From: Synechococcus sp. JA-2-3B'a(2-13)
GTDB lineage: Bacteria; Cyanobacteriota; Cyanobacteriia; Thermostichales; Thermostichaceae
Direction: 5' to 3'
NCBI RefSeq assembly: GCF_000013225.1
Contig: NC_007776.1
Coordinates: 1,765,001-1,829,000 of the forward strand
Length of the DNA stretch: 64,000 nt
In this document: one piece after another, positions 33,790-42,921 of the stretch
Layout: every line of letters starts with the position of its first letter
Numbering within the stretch: position 1 is the first letter of the stretch
Notes under the pieces: model-generated
Database searches by the model: none
What the model saw: only the letters and a program-made list of their open reading frames with translations
Told to the model about the DNA's origin: nothing
Position numbers and translations under genes: made by a program

Positions 33790-36700
33790 ATGATTCCCAC
33801 CGTCAAAGACGTTTGTCAAATTCATCCTATGGCCTTGAACTACGCCATAGTTGAGCAAATTGAAAATCTGTCGAATGTTATCGAGCATACAGCAGAGGAT
33901 GCCCGGGCATTCTTCGCCAAAAACCACATTACCCGCGGGATGGATCTGTTGCTGCGTCAGGGGCTCAAACGGCTGGCAGGTCGCTCCGACCAAGCGGTGT
34001 TTGAACTCAAACAGGCGATGGGGGGTGGTAAAACCCACTCCATGATTGCCCTAGGGTTGCTGGCGCGGGATGCCGCTTTGCGTGCCGAGGTTGTGCCAGA
34101 CATCACTCAAGATGCTCCTTTTGCCGACGCTAAACTGGTTGCCATCAATGGACGCCTCAAGTTCGAGCAACGGTTTATTTGGGGAGAGATTGCCCGGCAA
34201 CTGGGGAAAGAAGAGGCTTTTGTCAAATTTTGGCAGCACGGAGCAGATGCCCCCAGTGAGCAGGATTGGATTGATTTAATTGGAGATGAACCCACCCTCA
34301 TTCTATTGGACGAGCTGCCGCCCTACTTCGACTACGCCATTACCCGCATGGTGGGCGGAGGTACATTGGCGCAAGTGACAACCTACGCCCTATCGAACCT
34401 GCTGAGTGCCGCCTTGAAGTTAAAGCGCTGCTGCATTGTCATTTCCAACCTATCCGGCAGCTACGAAGGAGCCTCACGGGAACTGCAAAAAGCAATCGGT
34501 AACTTCGCTCAAGAAACCAACCGCCAAGCGCGATCCATCACACCGGTAGACCTGGGCACATCGGAAATTTACGACATTCTCCGCAAGCGGCTATTTAGCT
34601 CCCTGCCCAATGTACAAACCATTGATGCAGTTGCTTCTGCCTACGCAAAAGTGCTGGGAGATGCAGCCAGAGCCAAATCAATTGCCAAAACTGCCGAACA
34701 AATTGCCGCCGAAATTCATGCTTCTTACCCTTTCCATCCTTCGGTTAAGCACATCATTGCCCTATTTAAGGAAAACGAAAGCTACCGTCAAACTCGCGGC
34801 TTGATGCAGTTTGTTTCAAAAATAATCCAGTCGGTATGGAAGCGTCCCAGCAACGATGTCTACCTGATCGGTTGCCAGCATCTGAACCTCAACATCCCAG
34901 ATGTGCGGGAAGAGATCAACAAAATCAGCAATCTACAGGGAGCGATTGCCCACGATATTGCGGCCAATGGCACTGCTGTCGCTGAACTGGTGGATCAAAA
35001 ACTGGGCCATGATGCTGCCAGTCAGATTGCTGCCCTGCTGTTGACTGCCTCTCTGTCTGAATCAGTTGATGCCGTGAAAGGCTTTACCGAGGGGCAATTT
35101 TTGGAATACCTAGTAGCTCCTCAGCGGAATGTCAGCGAATTTCAGGATGCTTTTCAAGCGTTCCGTGCCAACGCCTGGTACCTGCACCGCAAAGAAAACG
35201 ATGCTTGGTACTTTTCCAACATCGAGAACCTGCGTAAGCGCATTGATAGCCGTGCCCGCAACGCTCCCCAGCCGAAAATTGATGCGGAAATGAAGCGGCG
35301 GCTGGAAGAAATTTTCCGACCCCAACGGCGGATTGCCTATCAAGAGGTGCAAGCCCTGCCCAAAATTGATGAGATTCGCCTCAATGGCCCGCGGGTGTGC
35401 CTGGTACTCAGCCCAGACAGCAAAACACCCCCAGAAGAGGCCCAGCAGTTTTGGGAAAGTGTTCCCGAGAAGAACAACTTTTGTGTGGTTACCGGAGATG
35501 GCTCCAATCTGGCCAGCCTAGAAGACAAAACCCGTCGTTTGTGGGCCGTTGCCCGAGTACTGGAAGAAACCGGTGGAGACAAATCCCCCCACAAAGCAGA
35601 ACTGGAGGAAGAGGCCGAACAAGCCGCCTACGACTTTAACGCCACTGTGGTCAGCCTGTTCAATCGGGTCTATTACCCCATCAAGGGCAAACTGACTCCT
35701 ACCAAGCTCTCCATGACCTTTACGGGCAATACCTTCCATGCTGAAGAGCAGATCGAAAAAGCCCTATCCGATGTCGGTGCATCCAAGCTGTATGTCGATG
35801 TGGAAGCCAATGCCGAGGCGTTGCTGTCGCGAGCAGAAGACCTGTTGTGGCCGGCAGGGGGAGAGCGGCGTATCCCTTGGCGAGACGTGGTTTCCCGCAC
35901 CATCACCAACGAGCGCTGGCCCTGGTTGCCCCCCAAAGGAATGGATACCCTGCGGCAGATAGCCGTCAGCCAAGGTCGCTGGCGGTACACCGAAGATGGA
36001 TACATCGAAAAGGGGCCCTTTCCGCCCCCCCGCACATCCGTAGCCATCACCCAGCGAGAATACGATGACCGCACCGGTACGGCTACCTTGGAAATTCTGC
36101 CTCGAGATGCGGGCAAAAATGGCCGTGTTCACTACAGCTACACGCCCAATGTGGATGCCAACAGCCCTGTGGTGCCCGATACGATCTGGACAACCGATGC
36201 CACTGCCCTGTGGTTTGTCGCCATTGACCCGGATGGCCGGCACGAGACAGGGGATGTCTATGCTTGGAAGAATACGCTGACCCTCACCCACCAGCCTCGT
36301 ATTGGCGGCGGCAAGCGCACCGTAGAGCTAACCGTGAAACCCCGTGGTCAAATTCGCTGGAACACCACGGGCATCAACCCACGGGAAGGCACCCTCTACA
36401 CTGGCCCCATCGAACTAGAGGGATCAGAAGCCGTTACCATCTATGCCTACGCCGAAGATCAAGGGGTGAGCACCACTCGCAAATTCACGATCCCGGCGCT
36501 CGACCAAAAAGGGCCGGTGATTGACAAAAACAAACCGGCTAAGCTGCACAAGCGCCTCAACCTGCAAGGAAATAAGGCGAGTTATACGGCCATCAATCAG
36601 AGCAAGGCTTTGGGTGTGCGACTGGCGGGTGGGATCTCCCTAACCGTGGGGGAAGGGAACCGAGCCATCACCACCCGGTTTGGAAGCGATATGGTGGTAA

Positions 36701-36870
36701 AAGCGGAAGACATTGAGCAGTTTATTGCGATAGCACGTCAGGCTTTGGGCAATGAGACGGCAGAGGTGAGTCTGCGCTTGGACGACCTACACTTCAGCAG
36801 CGGCCACGATTTGGAAGTCTTTTTGCATCGGTTGGAAATCAATCCTGAGCCGGGAGAGGTAGAGCAGTGA
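33790..36870 (+). CDS. DUF499 AAA ATPase (defence module 2)
   Basis: A 1026-residue ATPase of the DUF499 family. Walker A is GGGKTH (78-83) within ELKQAMGGGKTHSMIALGLL, and the Walker B region is LILLDELPPYFDYA (about 170). The C-terminal third (from about residue 720) looks like beta-rich repeats followed by a segment shared by the family. It starts at ATG 33790 and its last four bases overlap the next gene (ATGA type). In many genomes DUF499 genes travel with DUF3780, DUF1156 methyltransferase and a PLD-helicase, exactly the set here. The biochemical role is probably NTP-driven DNA handling (inference). Confidence 0.9.
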   Translation: MIPTVKDVCQIHPMALNYAIVEQIENLSNVIEHTAEDARAFFAKNHITRGMDLLLRQGLKRLAGRSDQAVFELKQAMGGGKTHSMIALGLLARDAALRAEVVPDITQDAPFADAKLVAINGRLKFEQRFIWGEIARQLGKEEAFVKFWQHGADAPSEQDWIDLIGDEPTLILLDELPPYFDYAITRMVGGGTLAQVTTYALSNLLSAALKLKRCCIVISNLSGSYEGASRELQKAIGNFAQETNRQARSITPVDLGTSEIYDILRKRLFSSLPNVQTIDAVASAYAKVLGDAARAKSIAKTAEQIAAEIHASYPFHPSVKHIIALFKENESYRQTRGLMQFVSKIIQSVWKRPSNDVYLIGCQHLNLNIPDVREEINKISNLQGAIAHDIAANGTAVAELVDQKLGHDAASQIAALLLTASLSESVDAVKGFTEGQFLEYLVAPQRNVSEFQDAFQAFRANAWYLHRKENDAWYFSNIENLRKRIDSRARNAPQPKIDAEMKRRLEEIFRPQRRIAYQEVQALPKIDEIRLNGPRVCLVLSPDSKTPPEEAQQFWESVPEKNNFCVVTGDGSNLASLEDKTRRLWAVARVLEETGGDKSPHKAELEEEAEQAAYDFNATVVSLFNRVYYPIKGKLTPTKLSMTFTGNTFHAEEQIEKALSDVGASKLYVDVEANAEALLSRAEDLLWPAGGERRIPWRDVVSRTITNERWPWLPPKGMDTLRQIAVSQGRWRYTEDGYIEKGPFPPPRTSVAITQREYDDRTGTATLEILPRDAGKNGRVHYSYTPNVDANSPVVPDTIWTTDATALWFVAIDPDGRHETGDVYAWKNTLTLTHQPRIGGGKRTVELTVKPRGQIRWNTTGINPREGTLYTGPIELEGSEAVTIYAYAEDQGVSTTRKFTIPALDQKGPVIDKNKPAKLHKRLNLQGNKASYTAINQSKALGVRLAGGISLTVGEGNRAITTRFGSDMVVKAEDIEQFIAIARQALGNETAEVSLRLDDLHFSSGHDLEVFLHRLEINPEPGEVEQ

Positions 36871-37544
36871 GCGATAAAAAATGGGAGACGGTGGGGTTCG
36901 GCTGTCCCAAAACCGTTGATCCCCACCACTTTGTGGTCGAAATACCTGCCGGCAGAACCGCTCCTGTGCTGATTTACGAAGTCTATGGCATCAAGGCGGG
37001 CATCAACGGACAGCCGGACATTGCGGAGCGCTGTGTTCTCAGCCGGTCTATCTGGAGCCAGATTGCTGAGGATCTCAAACAAGAGTTTAATGACCGCCTG
37101 CGGGCGAAAAAAATGAATCCGAGCCGTTGGACAACTGGCCGCAACCTCGTAGAACGTCTGCTGGGGAAGGAATTGCTGGTGCTGGCTTGGGCAGTAGAAC
37201 GGGCCAAACCGGAGGCGATCCCCAATGCCATTCGCAACTGGAGAGGGCTGCGTCCAGAAGAGCGCTGGTGGCTTTACACCATGACAGCAGCGGCGACAGG
37301 GGGTGTCGATCACGGGAATATCGGTTGGCGCAAAGCCCTGCGCTATGCCCTCACAGAAAATCCCTTGACGGAACTGAGTGTGCCCACTCCGGTCAAGCGC
37401 CCATACCAGCCAGCTTGTTCCGATAGCTTGCGTAGCGAAGCCGTAGAAGCCGATCAACTCAGCCTGTTATCCTGCTTGCAAGAAGATCCCTCGCCCTTTT
37501 GGGATAGTGAAGCAACCATTGGCACGACAAAGCTAAGAGATTAA
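36867..37544 (+). CDS. DUF3780 protein (defence module 2)
   Basis: A 225-residue protein that overlaps the DUF499 stop by four bases, so the two are translationally coupled. The opening KKWETVGFGCPKTVDPHHF and the conserved NPSRWTTGRNLVERLLGKE and LRPEERWWLYTMTAAATG segments fit DUF3780. The last 45 residues are less conserved. No catalytic motif is visible. The family is known almost only from this gene neighbourhood. Confidence 0.87.
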   Translation: MSDKKWETVGFGCPKTVDPHHFVVEIPAGRTAPVLIYEVYGIKAGINGQPDIAERCVLSRSIWSQIAEDLKQEFNDRLRAKKMNPSRWTTGRNLVERLLGKELLVLAWAVERAKPEAIPNAIRNWRGLRPEERWWLYTMTAAATGGVDHGNIGWRKALRYALTENPLTELSVPTPVKRPYQPACSDSLRSEAVEADQLSLLSCLQEDPSPFWDSEATIGTTKLRD

Positions 37545-37582
37545 GTTATACTAGATAAAACCGCCTATTTGGGAGAATGCAA

Positions 37583-37804
37583 ATGATGACAGAACTGCTG
37601 GAGAAAGCGATTAGCAAGTTAAAAGCTCTACCCACAGAGGAGCAAAATGCAATTGCCAGCCTGATTCTTGATGAGCTAGAAGACGATCAGCGATGGGAAG
37701 AATCCTTTGCCTCTTCAGCAGATATGTTAGCAAAACTCGGTGCCGAGGCAATAGCCGAGTATCAAGCAGGCAAGACGGAAGAATTAAACCCCGAAACACT
37801 GTGA
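37583..37804 (+). CDS. Antitoxin of a RelE/ParE-type pair
   Basis: A 73-residue acidic protein (MMTELLEKAISKLKALPTEE, then LILDELEDDQRWEESF and AEYQAGKTEELNPETL). This form commonly precedes small RelE-like toxins in cyanobacteria and other bacteria. A GGGAGA ribosome site 7 bases upstream favours ATG 37583 over 37577. The toxin start codon overlaps its stop, but the toxin itself is truncated, leaving an orphan antitoxin. Confidence 0.8.
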   Translation: MMTELLEKAISKLKALPTEEQNAIASLILDELEDDQRWEESFASSADMLAKLGAEAIAEYQAGKTEELNPETL

Positions 37805-37893
37805 AATCTCGCACCACTGCCCAGTTTCGCAAGTTGTTTAACGCTCTTCCAGAGTCCATTCCAGATTTGGACAAGCTAGACTTACAAAGGACG
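37801..37893 (+). pseudogene. Truncated RelE-like toxin
   Basis: A GTG start overlapping the antitoxin stop is followed by KSRTTAQFRKLFNALPESI, the usual opening of this toxin family, which normally runs about 90-100 residues. After about residue 20 the match ends and the frame runs into the reversed remains of another toxin gene. The catalytic C-terminal part is missing. Confidence 0.75.
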
Positions 37894-38064
37894 CTAATCC
37901 CGATCAAAAGTCAATATAATCCGCTTCTCTTGTGCAGCTCTAGCCAAGACCTCGAAATCTTTAGTACCTGGAGCTTCCTCTGAGAGCGATGCCACATCTA
38001 AGCCAGCATCTCGCAATAGACAGATACTTAAGCGTGGAAAATTTTCATTGACGAGAAATTGCAT
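37894..38064 (-). pseudogene. Truncated DUF5615 PIN-like toxin
   Basis: Minus-strand frame of 56 residues: MQFLVNENFPRLSICLLRDA, then DVASLSEEAPGTKDFEVLAR and RIILTFDRD, the N-terminal half of DUF5615 (Mut7-C/PIN-like) toxins. Family members run about 110-120 residues; the rest was lost at the junction with the RelE-like remnant. Its start codon lies four bases from the right end of a TnpB element, which cut it off from its DUF433 partner at 39360-39599. Confidence 0.75.
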
Positions 38065-38067
38065 CAA

Positions 38068-39349
38068 GTAAACTACCCGGCTCCGACCGCTAAGCGGTAC
38101 GGAGCGGGCTTTCAGTAGCCCTGAGCCTGCTCTGCTCTACCAGAGAACAAAACAAGCCCGGACCTCTAGGCTGGTTTACGACAGCCCCCAAGAGCGCAAT
38201 CACATTCGCACCATTCAAATCCGCATCCCCTTCCCATCCACAGTGCCCACACTTGAACTGCTTCCCACTGCGGTAGGATTGCGCAGGATCGGGATGGATG
38301 TGTAAACACTTGTGACAGGTCTGCGACGTGTAGGCGGGCGGCACAAGAATCAGAGAAACCCCTGCAACTCTCGCCTTGTATTCCAGAAACTGGCGTAGCT
38401 GGTAGAACGCCCAACTGTTGGTCCTACGCCGCTCGGCTTTGCTGCGTGGCTGTTGATTGACCCTTTCCCGGATCCCTGTCAGGTCTTCCAGAGCAATAGC
38501 GCTGTTGGTAGCTTTTGCCCTAGAGACAATAGCTTTGGAGATGCGATGATTGACCCACACTTGAAAGCGTCTCTCCTTGCCAGACAGCCGTTGCAACAGT
38601 TCTCTGCATCTGCGCCGCGAACTGCGTGTGCCCTTACTGGCTTTGCGTTGGAGTACCGCCCTCAACCGGGAGTAGTGGTCTCGGACTCTGTTCAACTGCT
38701 GTCCATTCCAGTTGTCCCCCTCTGACGTATGGGCAATATCTGTCCTTCCCAAGTCCACCCCGATCACCTTGTCGGTATCTTGTTGTTTGGGTGGTTTTTT
38801 CTCTACGCAAATCTGGATGTAGTAGGAGCCGTCCTTCCGCTGGACTAGGGTGGCCGATTTGGGGTTAGAACCAGCCAGCATCCCACGCTGGTAGTTGCCA
38901 ATGGCTAGTTCAAAGCGTTCTCTCCCTTCCACCGTGGTCAGCGACACCGTCCAGTCTTTTTGACGGAACGAAAAGATGCGAGCGTCGTAGGTAACAAAGC
39001 CGCTCTTAAACTCCTTGACGGGACGCTTTTTCTGCTTAGCCACTTTGCGGGAACCCGCTACCCGTCTGCACACCTGTTGAGCCAAGTTACTGGACAAGCC
39101 AAACCGGGCTCGAATCTCGTAGTAGCAAAGGGATTGCAGCTTGACCGCGTTGACGATCTTCTCCGGCGTGTTTTGGTTGACCCAGTTCAATGCCTGTACA
39201 AAGGCATCCATCGTCGCGTCCAATTTGGCGGCTTGCGACGAGGACACCTTGAGCTTGCAGGATATGGTCAGGGCTTGGCTCATAAGTTCATTGTACTTCA
39301 TCAAAGCGCATTCCTCCCGGCAGTGACCCTACGGGTACAGTGCGGGGCT
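38068..39349 (-). mobile_element. TnpB-only IS200/IS605-family element, copy 1
   Basis: The element carries tnpB and no tnpA. On the minus strand its left hairpin (39313-39349) begins GCCCCGCAC and ends GCCGGGAGGAA; its right hairpin (38068-38112) begins AAAGCCCGC and ends CGGGTAGTTTAC. The second element at 59931-61198 has the same end pattern. It is inserted between a DUF433 antitoxin gene and its DUF5615 toxin. The right end downstream of and overlapping tnpB is where a guide (omega/re) RNA would be encoded, by family knowledge. Confidence 0.8.
38090..39283 (-). CDS. tnpB: TnpB RNA-guided nuclease (IS200/IS605), copy 1
   Basis: A 397-residue TnpB. The RuvC triad is intact: Asp in IGVDLGRTDIA, Glu in IALEDLTGIRER and Asp in GDADLNGANVIA. 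A zinc finger CHKC...CGHC sits between the last two. I chose ATG 39283 (MSQALTISCKLKV) because copy 2 starts at the same place. In both copies a TACAAT box lies 12 bases before the ATG, which suggests a leaderless transcript. Known activity: RNA-guided DNA cleavage that preserves the element at its donor site. Confidence 0.9.
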   Translation of the reverse strand: MSQALTISCKLKVSSSQAAKLDATMDAFVQALNWVNQNTPEKIVNAVKLQSLCYYEIRARFGLSSNLAQQVCRRVAGSRKVAKQKKRPVKEFKSGFVTYDARIFSFRQKDWTVSLTTVEGRERFELAIGNYQRGMLAGSNPKSATLVQRKDGSYYIQICVEKKPPKQQDTDKVIGVDLGRTDIAHTSEGDNWNGQQLNRVRDHYSRLRAVLQRKASKGTRSSRRRCRELLQRLSGKERRFQVWVNHRISKAIVSRAKATNSAIALEDLTGIRERVNQQPRSKAERRRTNSWAFYQLRQFLEYKARVAGVSLILVPPAYTSQTCHKCLHIHPDPAQSYRSGKQFKCGHCGWEGDADLNGANVIALLGAVVNQPRGPGLFCSLVEQSRLRATESPLRTA

Positions 39350-39359
39350 CCTGCGATTT

Positions 39360-39599
39360 CTAGCTGACTTTATCTGAAAAACTGTAGAAGTTCATTTCAC
39401 GCATACATTCTTGGATATAGCTAAACATAGCCCTAAGTGCTTCTGGAGTCAGCGTAGGGTAGTTTTCCAAAATCTGCTTTTCCGTCCAGCCTGCCGAAAA
39501 TAGCCCCAAAATAAATTCCACCGATAGGCGACTTCCTCTGAAAACTGGCTTACCCAGGAGAATATCGGGATCCGAATGAATATAGTCTTCCCAGTTCAC
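39360..39599 (-). CDS. DUF433 antitoxin
   Basis: A 79-residue protein from a GTG start. DPDILLGKPVFRGSRLSVEF is the classic DUF433 opening, followed by a helix-turn-helix-like GWTEKQILENYPTLTPEALR. DUF433 genes normally sit directly before a DUF5615 toxin. Here the truncated toxin lies 1.3 kb downstream, beyond the TnpB element. The gene itself looks intact. Confidence 0.88.
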   Translation of the reverse strand: MNWEDYIHSDPDILLGKPVFRGSRLSVEFILGLFSAGWTEKQILENYPTLTPEALRAMFSYIQECMREMNFYSFSDKVS

Positions 39600-39651
39600 G
39601 GCTTAGGGCCCTAAGAGCTACCATGATCGATGGTATCGCCGGAGATCTCCC

Positions 39652-42450
39652 TTGTCCATCATCCCCCTTGCTTGGAAAGATAAGCCGAGTTTGATCGAGC
39701 GGCTCTTGCCTGCCCAAAAAATCAGCGCCGAAGCGCAAAAGGAACGCAAAGCTGGGGCTGGCCAAACCCTCACGGCGTTGGGGAGCTATTGGAAAGGGCG
39801 CAAACCTCTGATCCTGGCCAAAGCTTGCGTATTGGGGGCATTGCTACCTGCAACGGATAACCCCGAAGGCGATCTGGAAGTGTTTGAGTTGCTGATGGGC
39901 ATTGCTGACAGCAGTTTGGAACGCCGTCTGAAATCGCCACGGGACAAACCCAAATTGGCGCAACGCTCTTACCTGGAAAAACTGGAACTCTGCAAACGCC
40001 CGGAAGAATGCGACGATGCCACCCTCTACGGCCCCATTTGGGATCGGGTGAACCAACATTTGGGGACAAATGCCCACAGTTTCCCGGAATTGGTGGAACA
40101 ACTGGGGACTTTGCGGTTTGGCCATCGCCCACGAGTAGGGGATACCTTTTGCGGCAGCGGTCAAATTCCCTTTGAGGCGGCAAGGCTGGGATGCGATGTC
40201 TATGCCAGCGACCTCAATCCCATTGCCTGTATGCTCACTTGGGGAGCGCTGAATATCGTGGGAGCCGATGAAGCCACCCGTCGGGAAATTGAAGCAGCCC
40301 AAAAAGCAGTGGCTGAGGCGGTGGATCGGGAAATTACTGCTCTAGGCATTGAGCATGATGAGCACGGCAACCGCGCCAAAGCCTACCTATACTGCCTAGA
40401 AACCCGTTGCCCCCACACCGGCTGGATGGTGCCAATGGCTCCCAGTTGGGTGATCAGCAAAACCCGCAATGTGGTGGCCAAGTTAATCCCCAATTACGAC
40501 CAAAAACGTTTTGAAATTGAAATTGTATCCGGGGTCAGCGAAGCGGAAATGAAAGCCGCTGCCAAGGGCACCGTTCAGGATGGCGATTTGGTTTACGTTC
40601 TGGATGGAGAAGAGTACCGCACGCCTATTAAAACCATCCGAGGCGATTACCGCCTTCCCGATGGCACCACTGGCAACAAATTGCGCCGTTGGGAAAAGCA
40701 CGATTTTATGCCTCGCCCCGACGATATTTTTCAGGAACGGCTGTATTGCATTCAGTGGATCACCGCCGAAACATTGGGCAAGAGCCGTCAAGAAACCTTT
40801 TTTGCCAGCGTCACCCCCGCCGACCTAGAACGAGAGCGCAAAGTAGAGCAAATCGTTAGAGAAAACCTCGCCGCTTGGCAAGAAGCTGGTTTAGTACCCG
40901 ATATGCCGATTGAACCTGGAGAAAAAACCGATGAGCTAATTCGCACGCGGGGCTGGACTTATTGGCATCATTTGTTTAATGCACGACAGCTTATTCTATT
41001 GTCAACATTGTCAAGGCTTTGCAAAAGTGCATCCAGCCAAATTTTTTTATTGCGTACATTAAATAGAAGCTCAAAGCTATGTATGTGGGAAGGACAAATT
41101 GGATATGAGAGCACAAGTCATGTTTTCACCAATCAAGCCTTGAATCCCCTGTTTAACTATGGAATGAGAGGTTGGACTTTTATGGAGGGTGTCTTTTATG
41201 AAAAAGACCTTAAAAGTGTATTCCTACCATGTAAAGCTTCTATATTCCATGTTTCGGTAAATCAGAACAAAGAAAAATGCAACATTTTCATCACCGATCC
41301 ACCGTATGCGGATGCGGTGCATTACCACGAGATCACGGAATTTTTCATCGCGTGGTTGCGCAAGAATCCCCCCAAGGAGTTTGCCGATTGGGTGTGGGAC
41401 AGTCGCCGGGCGTTGGCCATTCAGGGCAAAGGCGAAAAGTTTCGGCAGGACATGATTGCCGCCTATAGTGCCCTAGCGAACCACATGCCCGACAACGGGT
41501 TGCAGATTGTGATGTTTACCCATCAGGATGCGGAAGTGTGGTCGGATATGGCCAGCATCATGTGGGGGGCGGGCTTGCAAGTTACAGCCGCTTGGTACAT
41601 TGCCACCGAAACCACTTCTGAACTCAAAAAGGGCGGTTATGTGCAAGGCACGGTGTTGCTGGTGGCGCGTAAGCGGTTGCAAGATACTTCTGCCTATCGG
41701 GATGAGTTGGTGGAAGAGGTGCGGCAAGAAGTTGCCCATCAGATTGAAACCATGGTGGGGCTAAATCAAAGCACCCAAGGCAAGGGGCGCACCGAAAACC
41801 TGTTTGAAGATGCCGATTTGCAAATGGCAGGTTATGCGGCAGCGTTGCGGGTATTGACGGGCTACCGGCGCATTGATGGACAGGATATGGTGGCAGCAGC
41901 CCTGCGCCCCCGACCCAAAGGCGAAAGAGATATCGTTCGGGAAATTATTGATTATGCCGTGCAGGTTGCCAATGAGCATCTTGTACCTGAAGGCATCGCG
42001 CAGGGGGTGTGGGAGGGGTGCTGTGGTGCAGAGCGCTTTTATCTGAAAATGATGGAACTGGAAGCCGTAGGGCTGAAGAAGCTGGACAACTACCAGAACT
42101 TTGCCAAGGCATTTCGAGTTGGCGACTATGGCAAATTGATGGCCTCTCAGCAGCCCAACAATGCCCGACTCAAAAATGCTCTAGACTTCAAGAAGAGCAG
42201 CTTTGAGGGCGAATTTGGCCGCTCAGCACTGCGAGCCGTTTTGTTTGCTCTCTACGAACTGCAGAAAGAGGCGGATAGCGATGAGGTGATGGAACACCTG
42301 CGGTCTTTGGTGCCCAACTACCACATGCGCCGGGATGATTTGGTGGCTTTTTGTCAATACATTGCCCGCAAGCGAGAACACCGCTATCCAGAAGAGTCCT
42401 CAGCCGCCGGGATCTTGCTCGCCCTTATCAGAAATGAACGCTTGGGTTGA
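39652..42450 (+). CDS. DUF1156 DNA methyltransferase (defence module 2)
   Basis: A 932-residue adenine/cytosine-type DNA methylase. The DUF1156 N-terminus (SLIERLLPAQKISAEAQKER) is followed by SAM motif I DTFCGSGQIPFEAARLG (about residue 164) and catalytic DPPY (about residue 548) in TDPPYADAVHYHEITEFF. It starts at a TTG with GGAG seven bases upstream. Nucleotides about 40970-41290 are strikingly AT-rich and use different codons from the rest, as if a segment had been swapped in. It probably modifies self DNA for the module. No GGGATCCC in its 2.8 kb. Confidence 0.9.
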   Translation: MSIIPLAWKDKPSLIERLLPAQKISAEAQKERKAGAGQTLTALGSYWKGRKPLILAKACVLGALLPATDNPEGDLEVFELLMGIADSSLERRLKSPRDKPKLAQRSYLEKLELCKRPEECDDATLYGPIWDRVNQHLGTNAHSFPELVEQLGTLRFGHRPRVGDTFCGSGQIPFEAARLGCDVYASDLNPIACMLTWGALNIVGADEATRREIEAAQKAVAEAVDREITALGIEHDEHGNRAKAYLYCLETRCPHTGWMVPMAPSWVISKTRNVVAKLIPNYDQKRFEIEIVSGVSEAEMKAAAKGTVQDGDLVYVLDGEEYRTPIKTIRGDYRLPDGTTGNKLRRWEKHDFMPRPDDIFQERLYCIQWITAETLGKSRQETFFASVTPADLERERKVEQIVRENLAAWQEAGLVPDMPIEPGEKTDELIRTRGWTYWHHLFNARQLILLSTLSRLCKSASSQIFLLRTLNRSSKLCMWEGQIGYESTSHVFTNQALNPLFNYGMRGWTFMEGVFYEKDLKSVFLPCKASIFHVSVNQNKEKCNIFITDPPYADAVHYHEITEFFIAWLRKNPPKEFADWVWDSRRALAIQGKGEKFRQDMIAAYSALANHMPDNGLQIVMFTHQDAEVWSDMASIMWGAGLQVTAAWYIATETTSELKKGGYVQGTVLLVARKRLQDTSAYRDELVEEVRQEVAHQIETMVGLNQSTQGKGRTENLFEDADLQMAGYAAALRVLTGYRRIDGQDMVAAALRPRPKGERDIVREIIDYAVQVANEHLVPEGIAQGVWEGCCGAERFYLKMMELEAVGLKKLDNYQNFAKAFRVGDYGKLMASQQPNNARLKNALDFKKSSFEGEFGRSALRAVLFALYELQKEADSDEVMEHLRSLVPNYHMRRDDLVAFCQYIARKREHRYPEESSAAGILLALIRNERLG

Positions 42451-42471
42451 AGAAGAAGTTATAGGATTAAC

Positions 42472-42921
42472 TCACTCACAAGTTGTATTGTCAGGGCTTC
42501 CTTCAAGCTCAGCATATGAGTTAAAGTATTTCTCAACAATCGACTTTATTTGGTTAACATAAGCTATAGCCTTGTCCGCATTTTTTTGTTTGTAGTATTC
42601 CAAGGGGACAATATCTACAGCTCCATAAAAAGCCAACTCCCTATCTTTGCGCATCTCAAATGATATGTTTTCCAGCAAGGCTATTTCCTCGTCAGAAAGC
42701 TCTGGGAACCGTTCTCTATTTTCTGCTACTTGGCCACCAGGGTCATGGGTTTTGCCGTAGTTTATTCCCTTAATGATTAGGCAAGCTTTGATGAATAACT
42801 CAATGATTTCTTGGCACATCCGAACTACGTCAGCGTAATCGCCAACCTCATAGAAGAATGACAACGCTTGGATGCGATAATTAGCCCTTTGATAGTAGTC
42901 TCTTGCTAATTTCTTTCTCAT
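42472..42921 (-). CDS. HEPN-domain protein (toxin candidate)
   Basis: A 149-residue all-helical HEPN protein: YYQRANYRIQALSFFYEVGD, MCQEIIELFIKACLIIKG, then GKTHDPGG. The His of the last segment fits the HEPN active-site/motif position, although a full Rx4-6H motif is not clear. Its start overlaps the end of the nucleotidyltransferase gene by about 40 bp, the usual MNT-HEPN arrangement. Family knowledge: such HEPN proteins are RNases silenced by the partner. It is antiparallel to the defence genes around it. Confidence 0.83.
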   Translation of the reverse strand: MRKKLARDYYQRANYRIQALSFFYEVGDYADVVRMCQEIIELFIKACLIIKGINYGKTHDPGGQVAENRERFPELSDEEIALLENISFEMRKDRELAFYGAVDIVPLEYYKQKNADKAIAYVNQIKSIVEKYFNSYAELEGSPDNTTCE

